DNA from: Tetraselmis striata
Taxonomy: Eukaryota; Chlorophyta; Chlorodendrophyceae; Chlorodendrales; Chlorodendraceae
DNA: 64,000 nt
Assembly (NCBI GenBank): GCA_006384855.1
Contig: VCJN01003222.1
Location: 124,001-188,000 of the forward strand
Reading direction: 5' to 3'
Shown: piece by piece, positions 9,156 through 18,280 of the stretch
Numbering within the stretch: the first letter of the stretch is position 1
How the letters are laid out: every line of letters begins with the position of its first letter
Program-made: the position numbers and the translations under genes
The notes under the pieces: model-generated
What the model saw: only the letters and a program-made list of their open reading frames with translations
The model's database searches: none
Told to the model about the DNA's origin: nothing

Positions 9156-9370
9156 TTCAATATATAACAGAAAAAATATTCGGTCTTGCGCACTAGCATG
9201 CGGAAATTGGTTTGAGTCTACGGGTGCGGAGGCTCGTCACGCGACCGTCCATGGTGAGGAACGGCTGCTCGTCGGGGATGGTTGCAACTCTTCCCGGCAG
9301 TTGAGGCGCGTCGCCGGCCGGTGCGGGACAGCGTTGAAAGCAATCGGCCATTTCAGGTTTGACAGGGTGC

Positions 9371-9435
9371 GATATACACTCTTTGCCATCTAAAACCTGC
9401 ACACCACTTTTTGGCAAAGGATGCTGGCACAGAGG
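9371..9435 (+). repeat. Left terminal region of the Fanzor transposon
   Basis: Contains the diagnostic stretch ccatctaaaacctgcacacc followed by actttttggcaaagg and ggcacagag. Equivalent sequence is seen at 5464-5545, 16646-16700, 32950-32975 and 40532-40564. It overlaps the region just after the Fanzor stop codon. Imperfectly inverted relative to the right end. Confidence 0.65.
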
Positions 9436-9438
9436 CGC

Positions 9439-11694
9439 CTATTCTGCGCAGCAGTCGCTGGGGCTAGTGTATTCTACGACTTCGCGTTGTATGCTACTTG
9501 GTCGACGGAGCGGCTCGGGGCGTTCTTCGTTCGTCTTGCCCGCCACGAGGAGGATGGCCATCGCGGCATTCAGGTCGCGATGATACCGCTTGTAGCCTCG
9601 CCACCTCTCCGTCTCCCACGGGTACGCTCGCTGCGCACGAGACTCCAGAAAACACTGTTGGCACAGCCTGAAACCTCGCAGCTCTTGGTACCGGACGCGA
9701 CCGTCGGGGAGTGTAATGCGATTCATTGGTTTGCGGAGGCTCGAGAGACACCGCGCGCACACTTGGCTCGTCTTGTACTCGTCCGTGGGAACCACCTGCA
9801 CCACGCGCTTCATCGCCTTGAACGCCGCGGTGGTCGGAGACGCCGGGCAGCCGCGGGTACAGCAGTTGAAGTCGGGGAAGCCCGCCGCAGCGTAGACATC
9901 GCCGCGCGTCTTGCCAGGGTGGCTAGCGAGCACGTCGCGCAGCACGCCGTTCCAGAAGCGCGTCAGCACGCGCTCCCTCCCAATGTACGAGGCCATCCTC
10001 GACCTGGAACACCTCCGGTCGCCGTTCTGCTTCCATGTCTCCTCCCAGCTCGAGTTGCACGCGGTCGCGTAGCCGAGGACGTCTCCGAGTCGCGAGCTCT
10101 TGGCGGACGTCTCGCTGCGGGGACGGTGCGCCTCCTCCAGGCGGCTCTGGCGACGCGCCATGATCTTCTCGTGAGCCTTGATGCCGGAGAGCTTCTTGTA
10201 CGCGTAGCGCGAAAGCAGCCGGGTGTGCCGTCTGCCGTCCGCGCCGAACCACGCCACGGCGTACGGATACACGATGCCCATGTCGCACCCCACCACCACG
10301 GCCCCCTCGGGGATGGCGCCGAACGTGCCTTGCAGCTTCTCCGCTCGTTTTGCCGACGTTTTCTTCTTGCTTTCCGGGACGCGTTTCGGACCGCTCCCGC
10401 GCTTCGCCGTCAGGTTGGAGTCGCGAGCAAACGACGCGCACAAGGAGAAGCCGTCCGTCTTGAACGACGACGACGGCACCCATCCTCGTCGCCGCGGCCG
10501 GAGGTTCTCGCAGCCGGGGAAGAGCGCGGCGAGGTGGGCCGCGCGGATGTCGGGGTCGTCCAAGGAGGACGCCGTCATGCCGGCGGCGTAGTAGCCGATG
10601 TCCTTGAGGCGCGGAAAGAGGTAGTCCCTGAGCACTTTGCCGTCGATGGTGATGTGCGCGCGCTGCTCGCGAGCCAGCGGCGCCATGGCAAACTTCTTGT
10701 AGACGACGCCGTCCGCGGCCTCCATGGCCTGCAGCCGACGGAGCAGCCAGTACACGAACTCTATCCTCCCGCCGAGCGCCGCGTACTTGACGCGACGCCG
10801 CGCCTCGAGGAGCTCGGCGGACAAGGCCTTCCATCGGTTGCTGTTCTTGGGCTCGGCAACACGCCGCCGAGTCAGCTCCGCCACGTCCGCACGCAGCTTC
10901 TCGGTGGCGGCGGGCGAAACGGCAGCGAGATGCCGAGTCCGCAGCTCGCGAACCGCCTGCAGGAAGGCGTCCGGCACGCCGCCCGGCTCCGGCACGCCGT
11001 CGACGAGGACGGTGGCGTAGTTGACCGCCCTGGCAAGCTGTCCCTTCGGGCGCGGCGTATTGTAGTCCGGGTAGCTGCGCCACCACAGCGCCTTGACCAT
11101 GGTCTTGACGCGGCGAGGCAGCTCGTAGTCGAAAAAGTTGACAAAGTTGGTCTGGTAGGCGTTGGCGGCGGCTTGGAGGAGGTTGGAGTCCCCTGGCTGC
11201 CGGCGGACACGGTGCTTGCTGAGCGCCTGGGCAATCCTATTGTCGCGCAAGGCGGCGAGGATCCACGGGTTGCTGGTAGCAGCGCGCGGCATGTCCGGTG
11301 TCATGCCATACTCCGTGCGCTTCAACGCGCCAAACTTGAAGCACTGTCCGAAGAAGGTGTCCATGCTGCTGCCGAAGAACCCAGCGGGCAGGGTGCCGTT
11401 GTTCCTCTCCAGCGTGCGCACCACCGTCAGCATGGCGACGAGGGAGCCTCGACGAGCCGCCTTGGAAACCAGATTGACCGCGCTGTCCACGATGTCTGCG
11501 AGGTCTTTGAACGCCGTCGGAGGAGTCTTGGCCGCGCGCACTCGCTGCGCGGTGACGGGGCGTCTGCGACGGAGACAGGCGCGGCCGAAAACGGCATTGC
11601 GACGCTTGCACGCGCTGGCGGCTTTGAAGCAGCACTTGACGGTCGTGGTTCGCCCCGTCCCGAGGACGGGGCCTTCGGCCACATCCGCCTCCAT
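9439..11694 (-). CDS. Fanzor, TnpB-like RNA-guided nuclease homologue
   Basis: 751 aa from the ATG at 11694 (a GTG at 11760 is possible). The C-terminal 300 residues hold the family core: RuvC-I aspartate in VVVGCDMGIVYPYA (D about 471), a zinc ribbon CARC..CQQC (about 645-680), and the RuvC-III aspartate in RYHRDLNAAMAIL (D about 707). Family knowledge: TnpB/Fanzor proteins cut DNA guided by an RNA made from the element end. The catalytic acidic residues I can identify are present, so the protein may be active. An omega-RNA, if any, should lie at the 3' side of this gene (about 9371-9440). Next to its partner transposase, same strand. Confidence 0.85.
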   Translation of the reverse strand: MEADVAEGPVLGTGRTTTVKCCFKAASACKRRNAVFGRACLRRRRPVTAQRVRAAKTPPTAFKDLADIVDSAVNLVSKAARRGSLVAMLTVVRTLERNNGTLPAGFFGSSMDTFFGQCFKFGALKRTEYGMTPDMPRAATSNPWILAALRDNRIAQALSKHRVRRQPGDSNLLQAAANAYQTNFVNFFDYELPRRVKTMVKALWWRSYPDYNTPRPKGQLARAVNYATVLVDGVPEPGGVPDAFLQAVRELRTRHLAAVSPAATEKLRADVAELTRRRVAEPKNSNRWKALSAELLEARRRVKYAALGGRIEFVYWLLRRLQAMEAADGVVYKKFAMAPLAREQRAHITIDGKVLRDYLFPRLKDIGYYAAGMTASSLDDPDIRAAHLAALFPGCENLRPRRRGWVPSSSFKTDGFSLCASFARDSNLTAKRGSGPKRVPESKKKTSAKRAEKLQGTFGAIPEGAVVVGCDMGIVYPYAVAWFGADGRRHTRLLSRYAYKKLSGIKAHEKIMARRQSRLEEAHRPRSETSAKSSRLGDVLGYATACNSSWEETWKQNGDRRCSRSRMASYIGRERVLTRFWNGVLRDVLASHPGKTRGDVYAAAGFPDFNCCTRGCPASPTTAAFKAMKRVVQVVPTDEYKTSQVCARCLSSLRKPMNRITLPDGRVRYQELRGFRLCQQCFLESRAQRAYPWETERWRGYKRYHRDLNAAMAILLVAGKTNEERPEPLRRPSSIQREVVEYTSPSDCCAE

Positions 11695-11818
11695 CTTCCG
11701 GGAGTGGTAGATGGAGGCGGTGTCGAGAGGCGGAGCGGATTTTGGCTTTGCTCGCCACACGGCGTACCTTTTATGTCCAGGACGCGCCGCACAGCGCTGC
11801 GCAGCACACGGCGTCCGG

Positions 11819-12808
11819 TCAACCGTCGACGCGTCCGGCGGGTTGCATCGCGTCCGGGGCCGTCTCCGCTAGCGTCGTCGCGTGCCGTATCGATCTGGCG
11901 AAGAAGGCCGCGCACTTCTCGGGCGTCACGCTCCGTATGGCATCGGGGAGCGAGTCGTCGAAGCGTCTGGTCACGGATTTGATGACAGAGAACGCGTTTT
12001 CGATCGGATTGAAGTCCGGACAGTAGGGCGGCGTGAACACGAGGTGCAGGTTGTTGGCGTGTGCGGCGGCTTTCACCACGTGTGAATGATGGAATCGCAC
12101 ATTGTCCAGGATAATGGGTGTCAGCGACGAAAACTGTGGGAGGTCGCCAAGAAATCCGGCGAACTTCTGGGAATTGCAGCTACCCGAATACGTCGCATGG
12201 TGCACTACACCTCGCGTGTTCGATATCGCCAAGAGCAGCGTCACGCGGTTGCCTCGCACCGGCTTGTTGGTTCGCTTCACTACCCTCGTGCCCTTGAGGC
12301 TGTATCCGTACGTCGGCACGCTTTCCAGCAGGACGCTGCTTTCGTCGATGGAAATTACTTCTTGCGCGGGCGTTCGAATCTCGGGCAAAAACTGCTCCGC
12401 CTGCTGCTTGGTGGGTTCTTTGGGCGCGAAGCGCACCCTGGCCCGTTTCCTGGACATGTTTGCTTTTTGCATAACCCGCCTGACTGTGGACACCGACGCC
12501 TTTCGCCCGTCAACACGTATCCGTTTCACGATATCGGACAGTGTGGTGAACGGGTTGTTTTCGACGCATTGCGCTACCGCCTCGCGTATCACGTCGCTGA
12601 CCGGCGATTTTCGTTTTCGCGGAGGCAGTGTCGATGTACCGAGCTGCTTTCTGACCCATCCGCCCAGCGTCGTGTAGCCGCACCCGTAGACTGTGGCCAC
12701 TTTCCGCAACGAGCGGTTGAAATGCAAGTAATGAATGACTGCACAATGCACAAGTTGCTTGTCGTACATTACCCGGTGTGCAGAAAAATATGGCAAGGGG
12801 TGTATCAT
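11819..12808 (-). CDS. IS630/Tc1-mariner type DD34E transposase
   Basis: 329 aa from the ATG at 12808 (another ATG at 12769; the frame is open to a GTG at 12916 but that part is the terminal repeat). N-terminal helix-turn-helix (YLHFNRSLRKVATVYGCGY), then the catalytic triad D155 (SIDESSV), D235 (IILDNVRFHH) and E270 (DFNPIENAF). The D to E spacing is 34 residues, typical of Tc1/mariner. Family role: cut-and-paste transposition at TA sites. Complete and probably functional. It would mobilise the element in trans, including the short derivatives elsewhere in the window. Confidence 0.88.
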   Translation of the reverse strand: MIHPLPYFSAHRVMYDKQLVHCAVIHYLHFNRSLRKVATVYGCGYTTLGGWVRKQLGTSTLPPRKRKSPVSDVIREAVAQCVENNPFTTLSDIVKRIRVDGRKASVSTVRRVMQKANMSRKRARVRFAPKEPTKQQAEQFLPEIRTPAQEVISIDESSVLLESVPTYGYSLKGTRVVKRTNKPVRGNRVTLLLAISNTRGVVHHATYSGSCNSQKFAGFLGDLPQFSSLTPIILDNVRFHHSHVVKAAAHANNLHLVFTPPYCPDFNPIENAFSVIKSVTRRFDDSLPDAIRSVTPEKCAAFFARSIRHATTLAETAPDAMQPAGRVDG

Positions 12809-12861
12809 GCCCCCTCGACCCCTGTTTTGTGGGTGTGTGTGATGATTCACATGGTTAAACT

Positions 12862-12915
12862 CTATGTCTGGGAAAATGGGACACCCAAGACAGTTTATGG
12901 CTTCGCGCTCAAACA
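12862..12915 (-). repeat. Right terminal region of the Fanzor transposon
   Basis: The minus strand reads gtgtttgagcgcgaagcc, then tgtcttgggtgtcccat. An almost identical block is found at 32800-32852, and a diverged one at about 16770-16815. It is open in frame with the transposase, which explains the misleading N-terminal extension. Confidence 0.65.
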
Positions 12916-12964
12916 CCAGAGTTTACATCTCCGGGGGAAGGGCCGCGGTCACCGCGGGCTTCGG

Positions 12965-13823
12965 TCACGGGTCGCGCGCGTCCCTCATGGGCCGGTCGAG
13001 GATGTCTTGGACGGCGCTGAAATGGTACACGGCGTCCGCGGCGTGCCGGATGTCGTCCTCGCTCCGGCGGGACGGGGCCGGGCGCGCGGTTGGGGCGGGG
13101 CGGGGCTGCGCCTGGAGCGGCCGCAGGTGTTCGAGGGGCGACCTGAAGTACGGGTAGAACATGTCGGGGGGCGCGAACCCCGCCGAGGGCGGAGGCGGTG
13201 CGGGGAAGAGGCGCGCGGCGGCGCGGGGCGGGGCTGCGCGGGGCTGGGGCGGCATGATGACGCCAAACATGCCTCCGTCCAGTCCTCGGGGCGGGGGGCG
13301 GCGGAAGAGGGGGTCCCAGACGCGCCGGGACGCGGATGGGATCCGCCGCGCGCGGCGTCGCGGCGGGGCAGTCCATGATGTACCTGGAGCCTCCGACCTC
13401 GGACAGGTCCGAGATGCACAGTGGGCACGTGGTGTTCTCCGACAGCCAGGTCTCCAGGCACTCGGCGCAGAACTCGTGGCCGCACTTGGCGGCGCGGCGG
13501 ACGCGGGTCCGGTCGGTGACGCCGGACAGGCACACGCCGCACCGGTCGAGGGAGTGCGCCCCGTGGTCGACGACGGGTGCCGCGAGGTTGATGTCCTTGC
13601 ACGCCTTCTTGACCGGGCCGCCCATGGCGTCCTGCAGCCGGAGGTTGTCCTCGTACGAGTCCTCGCCGAGGAGACCGCCGAGGAGGCCGCCCGGGCTCCC
13701 GATTCCGGCGAGGCCGATCCCGAGGGCACATAACAGCGAGAGCCCCGGGTACCGCTCGATCGGCAGGCTCATCCCGCAGTACTCGCACGGGATGGTCGCG
13801 GCGTCCTCCTGCGCGGCCTGCAT
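12965..13823 (-). CDS. RING-finger protein, probable frameshift in C-terminal half
   Basis: Starts at 13823. Residues about 1-35 contain a small Cys pair (CEYCG) and a Gly/Leu-rich hydrophobic stretch. A C3HC4 RING finger spans about 95-135 (CGVC..CGHEFCAECL..CPLC). RING proteins are E3 ubiquitin ligases, fitting the F-box genes nearby. After about residue 165 this frame becomes Arg/Pro junk running into the transposon end (stop at 12909). The adjacent frame has protein-like sequence (VWDPLFRRPPP to DILDRPMRDARDP, stop at 12965). I infer a one-base shift near 13310-13335. Confidence 0.65.
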
Positions 13824-13859
13824 TTTAGTAAAAGGAGCGCGTTATTTTTGGCGGCCGGG

Positions 13860-16634
13860 ATGACGAGCGTGCGCGGGTTTTACCACGAGCGGGTGGCGGA
13901 GTTCGCCGGGCTTTATGGCCAGCGCACGACGGTGGCGATGATGCAGGGCAGCATGTACAACTTCTACGACGACCAGGCCCGCATCGCGCACGAGGTGACC
14001 GGACTGAGCTACAACGCGCAGGACATGGCCGGGTTCCCGAAGCATTCGCTCGCCAACTGGGTGACGCGGTTCACGGACCAGGGGTACGTGGTGGTGGTGA
14101 TGGACCAGTTCACGCGGCGCAAGAAGAACGGCTGCGAGGAGATATACCGCGCGCCCGTGGCGGTGCACGGGCCGGGCACCCCCATCGCGCTGCCGTACGA
14201 CTGCGACAGCGCTGTTTGCGCGGTGGTGTACCTGGACAACCGTCCGGAGATCATGGGGTACGCGACGTTCGAGTCCAACACCGGGCGGACGCGCGCATGC
14301 GAGTTTGTGGAGGGCGACTTCGAGGCGGCGTTTGGCGGGCTTCTGGGCGCGGTCCTGGCGGACGCCCCGGCGCACACGCTGGTGGTGCACACCGATACGG
14401 AGGACGGGGACGCCGCGGTGGCGCGCTTCCGGGAGCGGGCGGGCAGCATGCGCGTCTTTGGCAAGCGCGTGGACTACCGCCCCGTGGAGTGCGTCACGCT
14501 GCGCGACTCGCACGTGCGGGAGACCATCCGGAGGCAGTTCGACGAGTGCGGGCTGATGACGGGGTCGGCCGACACCTACGCGTGCCTGGGAGGGCGCCGC
14601 CACGCCGCCCGGGCGTTTTCGCACCTCGTGCACTTTGTGTTCCGCGCCGACGACAGCAAGCTGCGCATCATGGAGACGCCCACGCTCATCTCCTCGCACG
14701 CGCACCTGGACGTCGCGATTGGCGGGCTCCGTCAGCTGGACATCATCGGCAAGGACGGCGTGCTGGACCACCTGCCGCGGTGCTGCACCGCCCCCGGTCG
14801 CCGGGCGTTCCGGCAGCGGCTGTGCCGGCCGTCGCGCGACGCCGCGGAGATGGTGCGCCGCCTGGACGTCGCGGCGGCGGCGGTGCCGCGGCTGCGGTCG
14901 CTGCGGCGGCTCCTCGGGGACGTCCGGGATTTCGAGACGCTCCACCGGGGACTGGCGAGGCCGGCGACCTTCAGGCCCGCTGGGTTTGCGGCGATGGTGG
15001 ACTCGCTCCGGCTGCTGAAGGAGGCCTCCGTCGAGGTGCTGGGCGCGCGGCCGCACCACCCCGCCGACTCGGCCGCGGCCGCCTTCGAGGCGGTCGTCGA
15101 TGTCGAGGCGTCCCGCTACTCGTCCGGGACGGTGTTCCGGCCGGGGGTGTGCGGCGAGCTGGATGCCGCGCGCGCCCGGAGCGGCGCCTTGGACGCGGAG
15201 CTAGCGGCCGCGCTCCGGAGCCTGGAGGGGTGCTCCGGAGCGGTGTCCGAGTCTCACTTCCGTGTGGATGAATCGCCCGCGGCGCTGGAAATCGCCGTCA
15301 CCCGGCGCCGGTTCGATGCCGCAATGCGCGAGGCGCGCCGGCGGGACCCGGCGCTGGAGATCGCGGGGCGTCGGATCCGGTGCCTGGACCTCTCGCTCCG
15401 CGGGCACCGCTCGAAGAAGAGCGACATGGTGCTGGCGCACCCCGATCTGGACAGCGCGCTGGAAGCGGTGGCCGACGCGCGGCGCCGCGTGCGGGAGCTG
15501 ACCGCGTCCGTGCACGCGGCGCAGTGCGCGGCCCTCGGCGCCGCCACCGCGGACGCGGTGTTCCTGTGCGCGCGGGAGCTGGAGGACCTGGACGTGGCCT
15601 CCGCGGTGGCGGTGATGGCGGAGGATCGCGGGTTTGTGCGCCCGGAGATTGTGTCCGGGAAGGGGGCGTTCGTGACGGCGGCGGGCCTGCGGCACCCGGT
15701 GGTGGAGGCCCTGGACGGGCCGCACGAGTACGTGGGCAACGACGTCTCCATGGACGACCGGTGCTGCGGCATGCTCCTGTACGGCATCAACGGCAGCGGC
15801 AAGAGCTGCCTGATGAAGTCGGTGGGCATAGCGGTGTGCATGGCGCAGGCCGGCATGTACGTGAGCGCGGACTCGGTGGTGGTGGGACCGTTCGCGCGGC
15901 TCTTCACCCGCATCTGGAACAACGACGACATCAACCGCGGCCTGTCCACCTTCAGCGTGGAGGCCAGCGAGCTCAACCAGATCCTGCGGCACAGCGACTC
16001 CATGAGCCTCGTGTTGGGCGACGAGCTGTGCAGCGGCACGGAGCGCGTGTCGGCCACGGCCATAATCACCGCGGGCGTGGAGGAGCTGCGCGACCGCGGG
16101 TGCCGTTTCCTGCTGGCCACACACCAGCACGACGTTGTGGACATGCTGGGCCTGGCGGGCGGGGGCGGGGGCGGGGGGGTGGCCGTCCGGCACCTCTCGG
16201 TCCGGACCGACGACTCGGGGTGCCTGGTCTACGAGCGCACGCTCCGCGACGGCGTGGGCGAGACCACGTACGGCGTGACGGTGTGCCGGTCCCTGGGCAT
16301 GCCCGCCACGTTCCTGGAGCGCGCCGCGCACGCCCTGCGGCGGCTCCAGGGCCACGACCCGGACTACGCCGTGTCGCGGAAGCGGTCCAACTACAATGCG
16401 GGCGTGTTCATGGGGGTGTGCGAGCGGTGCGGGCGGCGTCCGGCGGTGCACACGCACCACCGCGTGCCGCAGGCCTCGGCGGAGCGGCGCGTGCGGGACG
16501 CCGCCTTCAACCTGGAGCCGCTCTGCGCCGAGTGCCACGAGTCGCACCACCGCCACGGCGCGGGCGCCTCCCCCCCCGCGCGGCGGCTTCAGACCAGCTC
16601 GGGGGTGAGGAGCGTGCCGGCGGACATCGCGTAG
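13860..16634 (+). CDS. mutS7: MutS7-type mismatch repair protein with HNH domain
   Basis: 924 aa from the ATG at 13860. The N-terminus (FYDDQARIAHEVTGL) is a mismatch-recognition-like domain. The ATPase has Walker A YGINGSGKSC (about 641) and Walker B LGDELCSGTE (about 720), with the HQHD signature downstream. A C-terminal HNH nuclease spans about 853-900 (CERCG..HTHHRVPQ..CAECHESHH). This fused MutS-HNH layout is MutS7, a subfamily known from giant viruses and octocoral mitochondria. Expected role: self-contained mismatch repair of viral DNA. Only 36 bases separate it from the divergent RING gene, with a shared T-rich promoter patch (gttatttttgg). Confidence 0.9.
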   Translation: MTSVRGFYHERVAEFAGLYGQRTTVAMMQGSMYNFYDDQARIAHEVTGLSYNAQDMAGFPKHSLANWVTRFTDQGYVVVVMDQFTRRKKNGCEEIYRAPVAVHGPGTPIALPYDCDSAVCAVVYLDNRPEIMGYATFESNTGRTRACEFVEGDFEAAFGGLLGAVLADAPAHTLVVHTDTEDGDAAVARFRERAGSMRVFGKRVDYRPVECVTLRDSHVRETIRRQFDECGLMTGSADTYACLGGRRHAARAFSHLVHFVFRADDSKLRIMETPTLISSHAHLDVAIGGLRQLDIIGKDGVLDHLPRCCTAPGRRAFRQRLCRPSRDAAEMVRRLDVAAAAVPRLRSLRRLLGDVRDFETLHRGLARPATFRPAGFAAMVDSLRLLKEASVEVLGARPHHPADSAAAAFEAVVDVEASRYSSGTVFRPGVCGELDAARARSGALDAELAAALRSLEGCSGAVSESHFRVDESPAALEIAVTRRRFDAAMREARRRDPALEIAGRRIRCLDLSLRGHRSKKSDMVLAHPDLDSALEAVADARRRVRELTASVHAAQCAALGAATADAVFLCARELEDLDVASAVAVMAEDRGFVRPEIVSGKGAFVTAAGLRHPVVEALDGPHEYVGNDVSMDDRCCGMLLYGINGSGKSCLMKSVGIAVCMAQAGMYVSADSVVVGPFARLFTRIWNNDDINRGLSTFSVEASELNQILRHSDSMSLVLGDELCSGTERVSATAIITAGVEELRDRGCRFLLATHQHDVVDMLGLAGGGGGGGVAVRHLSVRTDDSGCLVYERTLRDGVGETTYGVTVCRSLGMPATFLERAAHALRRLQGHDPDYAVSRKRSNYNAGVFMGVCERCGRRPAVHTHHRVPQASAERRVRDAAFNLEPLCAECHESHHRHGAGASPPARRLQTSSGVRSVPADIA

Positions 16635-16645
16635 AATTTTAAATA

Positions 16646-16815
16646 TCTAAAACCTGCGCACCACGCCCGTTCTGGGTTTTCTGGCACAGAGACGCCTATT
16701 CTGCGCAGCAGTCATTTGAAATGAAAATGACCGCACGGTGCACAACGGGCAAGGGGTGTAAACTCAGTGTATGGCAAAACGGGAAACCCCGGACCGGACA
16801 TGGCTTCGTGCGCTG
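16646..16815. mobile_element. Non-autonomous (MITE-like) derivative of the Fanzor element
   Basis: About 170 bp made only of the two ends of the element: left-end sequence (atctaaaacctgcgcaccac, then ggcacagag and ctgcgcagcagtc) joined to right-end sequence (gcaaggggtgta, then aaacgggaaaccccgg). The internal genes are missing. Internal-deletion derivatives of this kind are moved by the full-length transposase. More diverged from the intact element than the copy at 32800, so probably older. Confidence 0.65.
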
Positions 16816-16934
16816 ACTCGCACTCCACCGGTCGACCCGGGCTACGAACGTGTCCCCGGCTTTTCCCTGGTTGGCTAGCTCCGTGCCCGCGGCTCGCGTG
16901 AAGCAGCGCTCCGGACGAAGGTGTTCGGGTGCTC

Positions 16935-18269
16935 TCAGTTCACCAGCCGAGACGCGGTGGCGCACAGCTCCGCGAGGTTGGTGGAGCCGGACGCGCGCCT
17001 CCGGTCGAGCGCGGCCTGGTAGTCGTTTAGTATCTCGTCGGCGTTGGCGATGTTGCCGCCTCTGAGCAGCAGGAGGCGCTTGGGCTTGGTCGCGGAGACA
17101 AAGAGGACCATCGTGACCATGGACTTGACGCGGAAGGTGGACCGGGAGCTCGCGGTGTAGAGGAGCGCGCACAGGGTGTCCGGGGTGATCTTCGGGGGGC
17201 GCGGGGGGAGGGTACTCATCAGCGCGGCGCCGTTGGCGTGCAGCCAGTCGACGCCCTTCCGGAGGGCGGCGATGGTGCGCGCGGGGGGGGCGGCGGTCGC
17301 GTAGTCGGCGGCGAGCTTCATCATGAGGTCCACGTACAGGCGCTCGTCCTGCTCGACCGGCACGTGGGAAAAGTTCTCGAGGCACGCGAACGTCCGCACG
17401 AGGACGCCGTACACCTGGCGGGTGGGCGAGCTGAAGGGCACGCCCGCCTCCGCGAGCGCCTGGACGAGGTCGGGCTCCAGGGCCTTGAGCGCGCGGGAGG
17501 CGTGGTCGTGCATGTGGACGAGGCACTCGTCCTTGGTCTGCCGCCACGCCTTCAGCCCGGTGAACACGGTGTAGAGGATGGCCAGCTCGCGGTCCCAGGT
17601 CTTGGGCATGACCACGATGGACTGCTTCCGGCCGCGGAGGCGGCCCTGGATCTCGCCGGACAGCAGGGCCGCGTCGGCGGGCGGGGGCTTGAGGAAGGGG
17701 CGCGTCTGGCTGTGGAAGCGGCGGATGGCCTCCGGGACGGGCGAGTCGTCTATGAGGGCGGCCACGCCGGTCTCGTGCGTGGGGCCGCCCAAGACGCGGG
17801 TCCAGTGGCAGGGGTCGCTCCCGGAGCAGAACCACCACTCCGTGCCCGCGTCGTCGACGACGGGAAACGCGCCCATCATGAACAGGAAGTACGCGGCGAG
17901 GCGCTGCGCGCCGTCGACGACCTCGTAGCAGCCCGTGGGGGTGGCGTAGAGGTAGATGGGGGCGATCGGGGCGGACGTGAGCATGCAGACGCCGATGAGC
18001 TCGCGCGCCCACTGGACGGTGGCCACCATGCCGCGCTGGTAGTCGGGGTACACGTTGATGTTTCCGCTCGAGAACTCGTCCAGCATCTCGCCGAGGGACC
18101 AGTGCTTCTCGTCGGTGGTGGCCACGCCGCGCTGGGTCATGCGCGCGATGACCATCCGGGAGAAGGCGTCCGAGACCGGGGTGTCGTTGAGACTTAGGGA
18201 GCGGTACGTGCCGGCCTTGATGCTCGACGCCTGGGTCCGGGGGACGCCGGCGTTCCTGCGGGTCGTCAT
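16935..18269 (-). CDS. DUF262-family protein (ParB/Srx-like NTPase fold)
   Basis: 444 aa from the ATG at 18269. Residues about 70-140 carry the DUF262 signature: NVYPDYQRGMVATVQWARELI, APIYLY, and YEVVDGAQRLAAYFLFM (the VDGxQRL motif). In bacteria DUF262 is the nucleotide-hydrolysing half of GmrSD-type restriction of modified DNA; homologues occur in several giant viruses with unknown function. No DUF1524 nuclease partner (HNH-like) is visible in its C-terminal half. Divergent from the gene at 18316, sharing an A8 promoter patch. Confidence 0.75.
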   Translation of the reverse strand: MTTRRNAGVPRTQASSIKAGTYRSLSLNDTPVSDAFSRMVIARMTQRGVATTDEKHWSLGEMLDEFSSGNINVYPDYQRGMVATVQWARELIGVCMLTSAPIAPIYLYATPTGCYEVVDGAQRLAAYFLFMMGAFPVVDDAGTEWWFCSGSDPCHWTRVLGGPTHETGVAALIDDSPVPEAIRRFHSQTRPFLKPPPADAALLSGEIQGRLRGRKQSIVVMPKTWDRELAILYTVFTGLKAWRQTKDECLVHMHDHASRALKALEPDLVQALAEAGVPFSSPTRQVYGVLVRTFACLENFSHVPVEQDERLYVDLMMKLAADYATAAPPARTIAALRKGVDWLHANGAALMSTLPPRPPKITPDTLCALLYTASSRSTFRVKSMVTMVLFVSATKPKRLLLLRGGNIANADEILNDYQAALDRRRASGSTNLAELCATASRLVN

Positions 18270-18280
18270 GGCGGGGGAGG

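Larger units (their letters stand above)
9371..12915. mobile_element. Complete Fanzor/IS630-Tc1 type transposon
   Basis: About 3.5 kb with two minus-strand genes: a Fanzor nuclease (9439-11694) and a DD34E transposase (11819-12808). The left end (tacactctttgccatctaaa at 9371) recurs at 5545 (inverted), 32975 (inverted) and 40532. The right end (gggacacccaagacagttta near 12890) recurs at 32800. Fanzors are the eukaryotic/viral relatives of TnpB and are known to be carried by Tc1/mariner-like elements in viruses and eukaryotes. Exact outer boundaries and the target duplication could not be fixed. Confidence 0.8.

Noticed and set aside
9421-11982. Long plus-strand reading frame over the Fanzor gene
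   Set aside because: Antisense shadow; composition Arg/Val/Gly/Ala-rich with no motif, while the minus strand has the RuvC and zinc-ribbon motifs.
12808-12915. N-terminal extension of the transposase (from GTG at 12,916)
   Set aside because: The sequence is the terminal repeat of the element and is also present in the MITE at 32,800.
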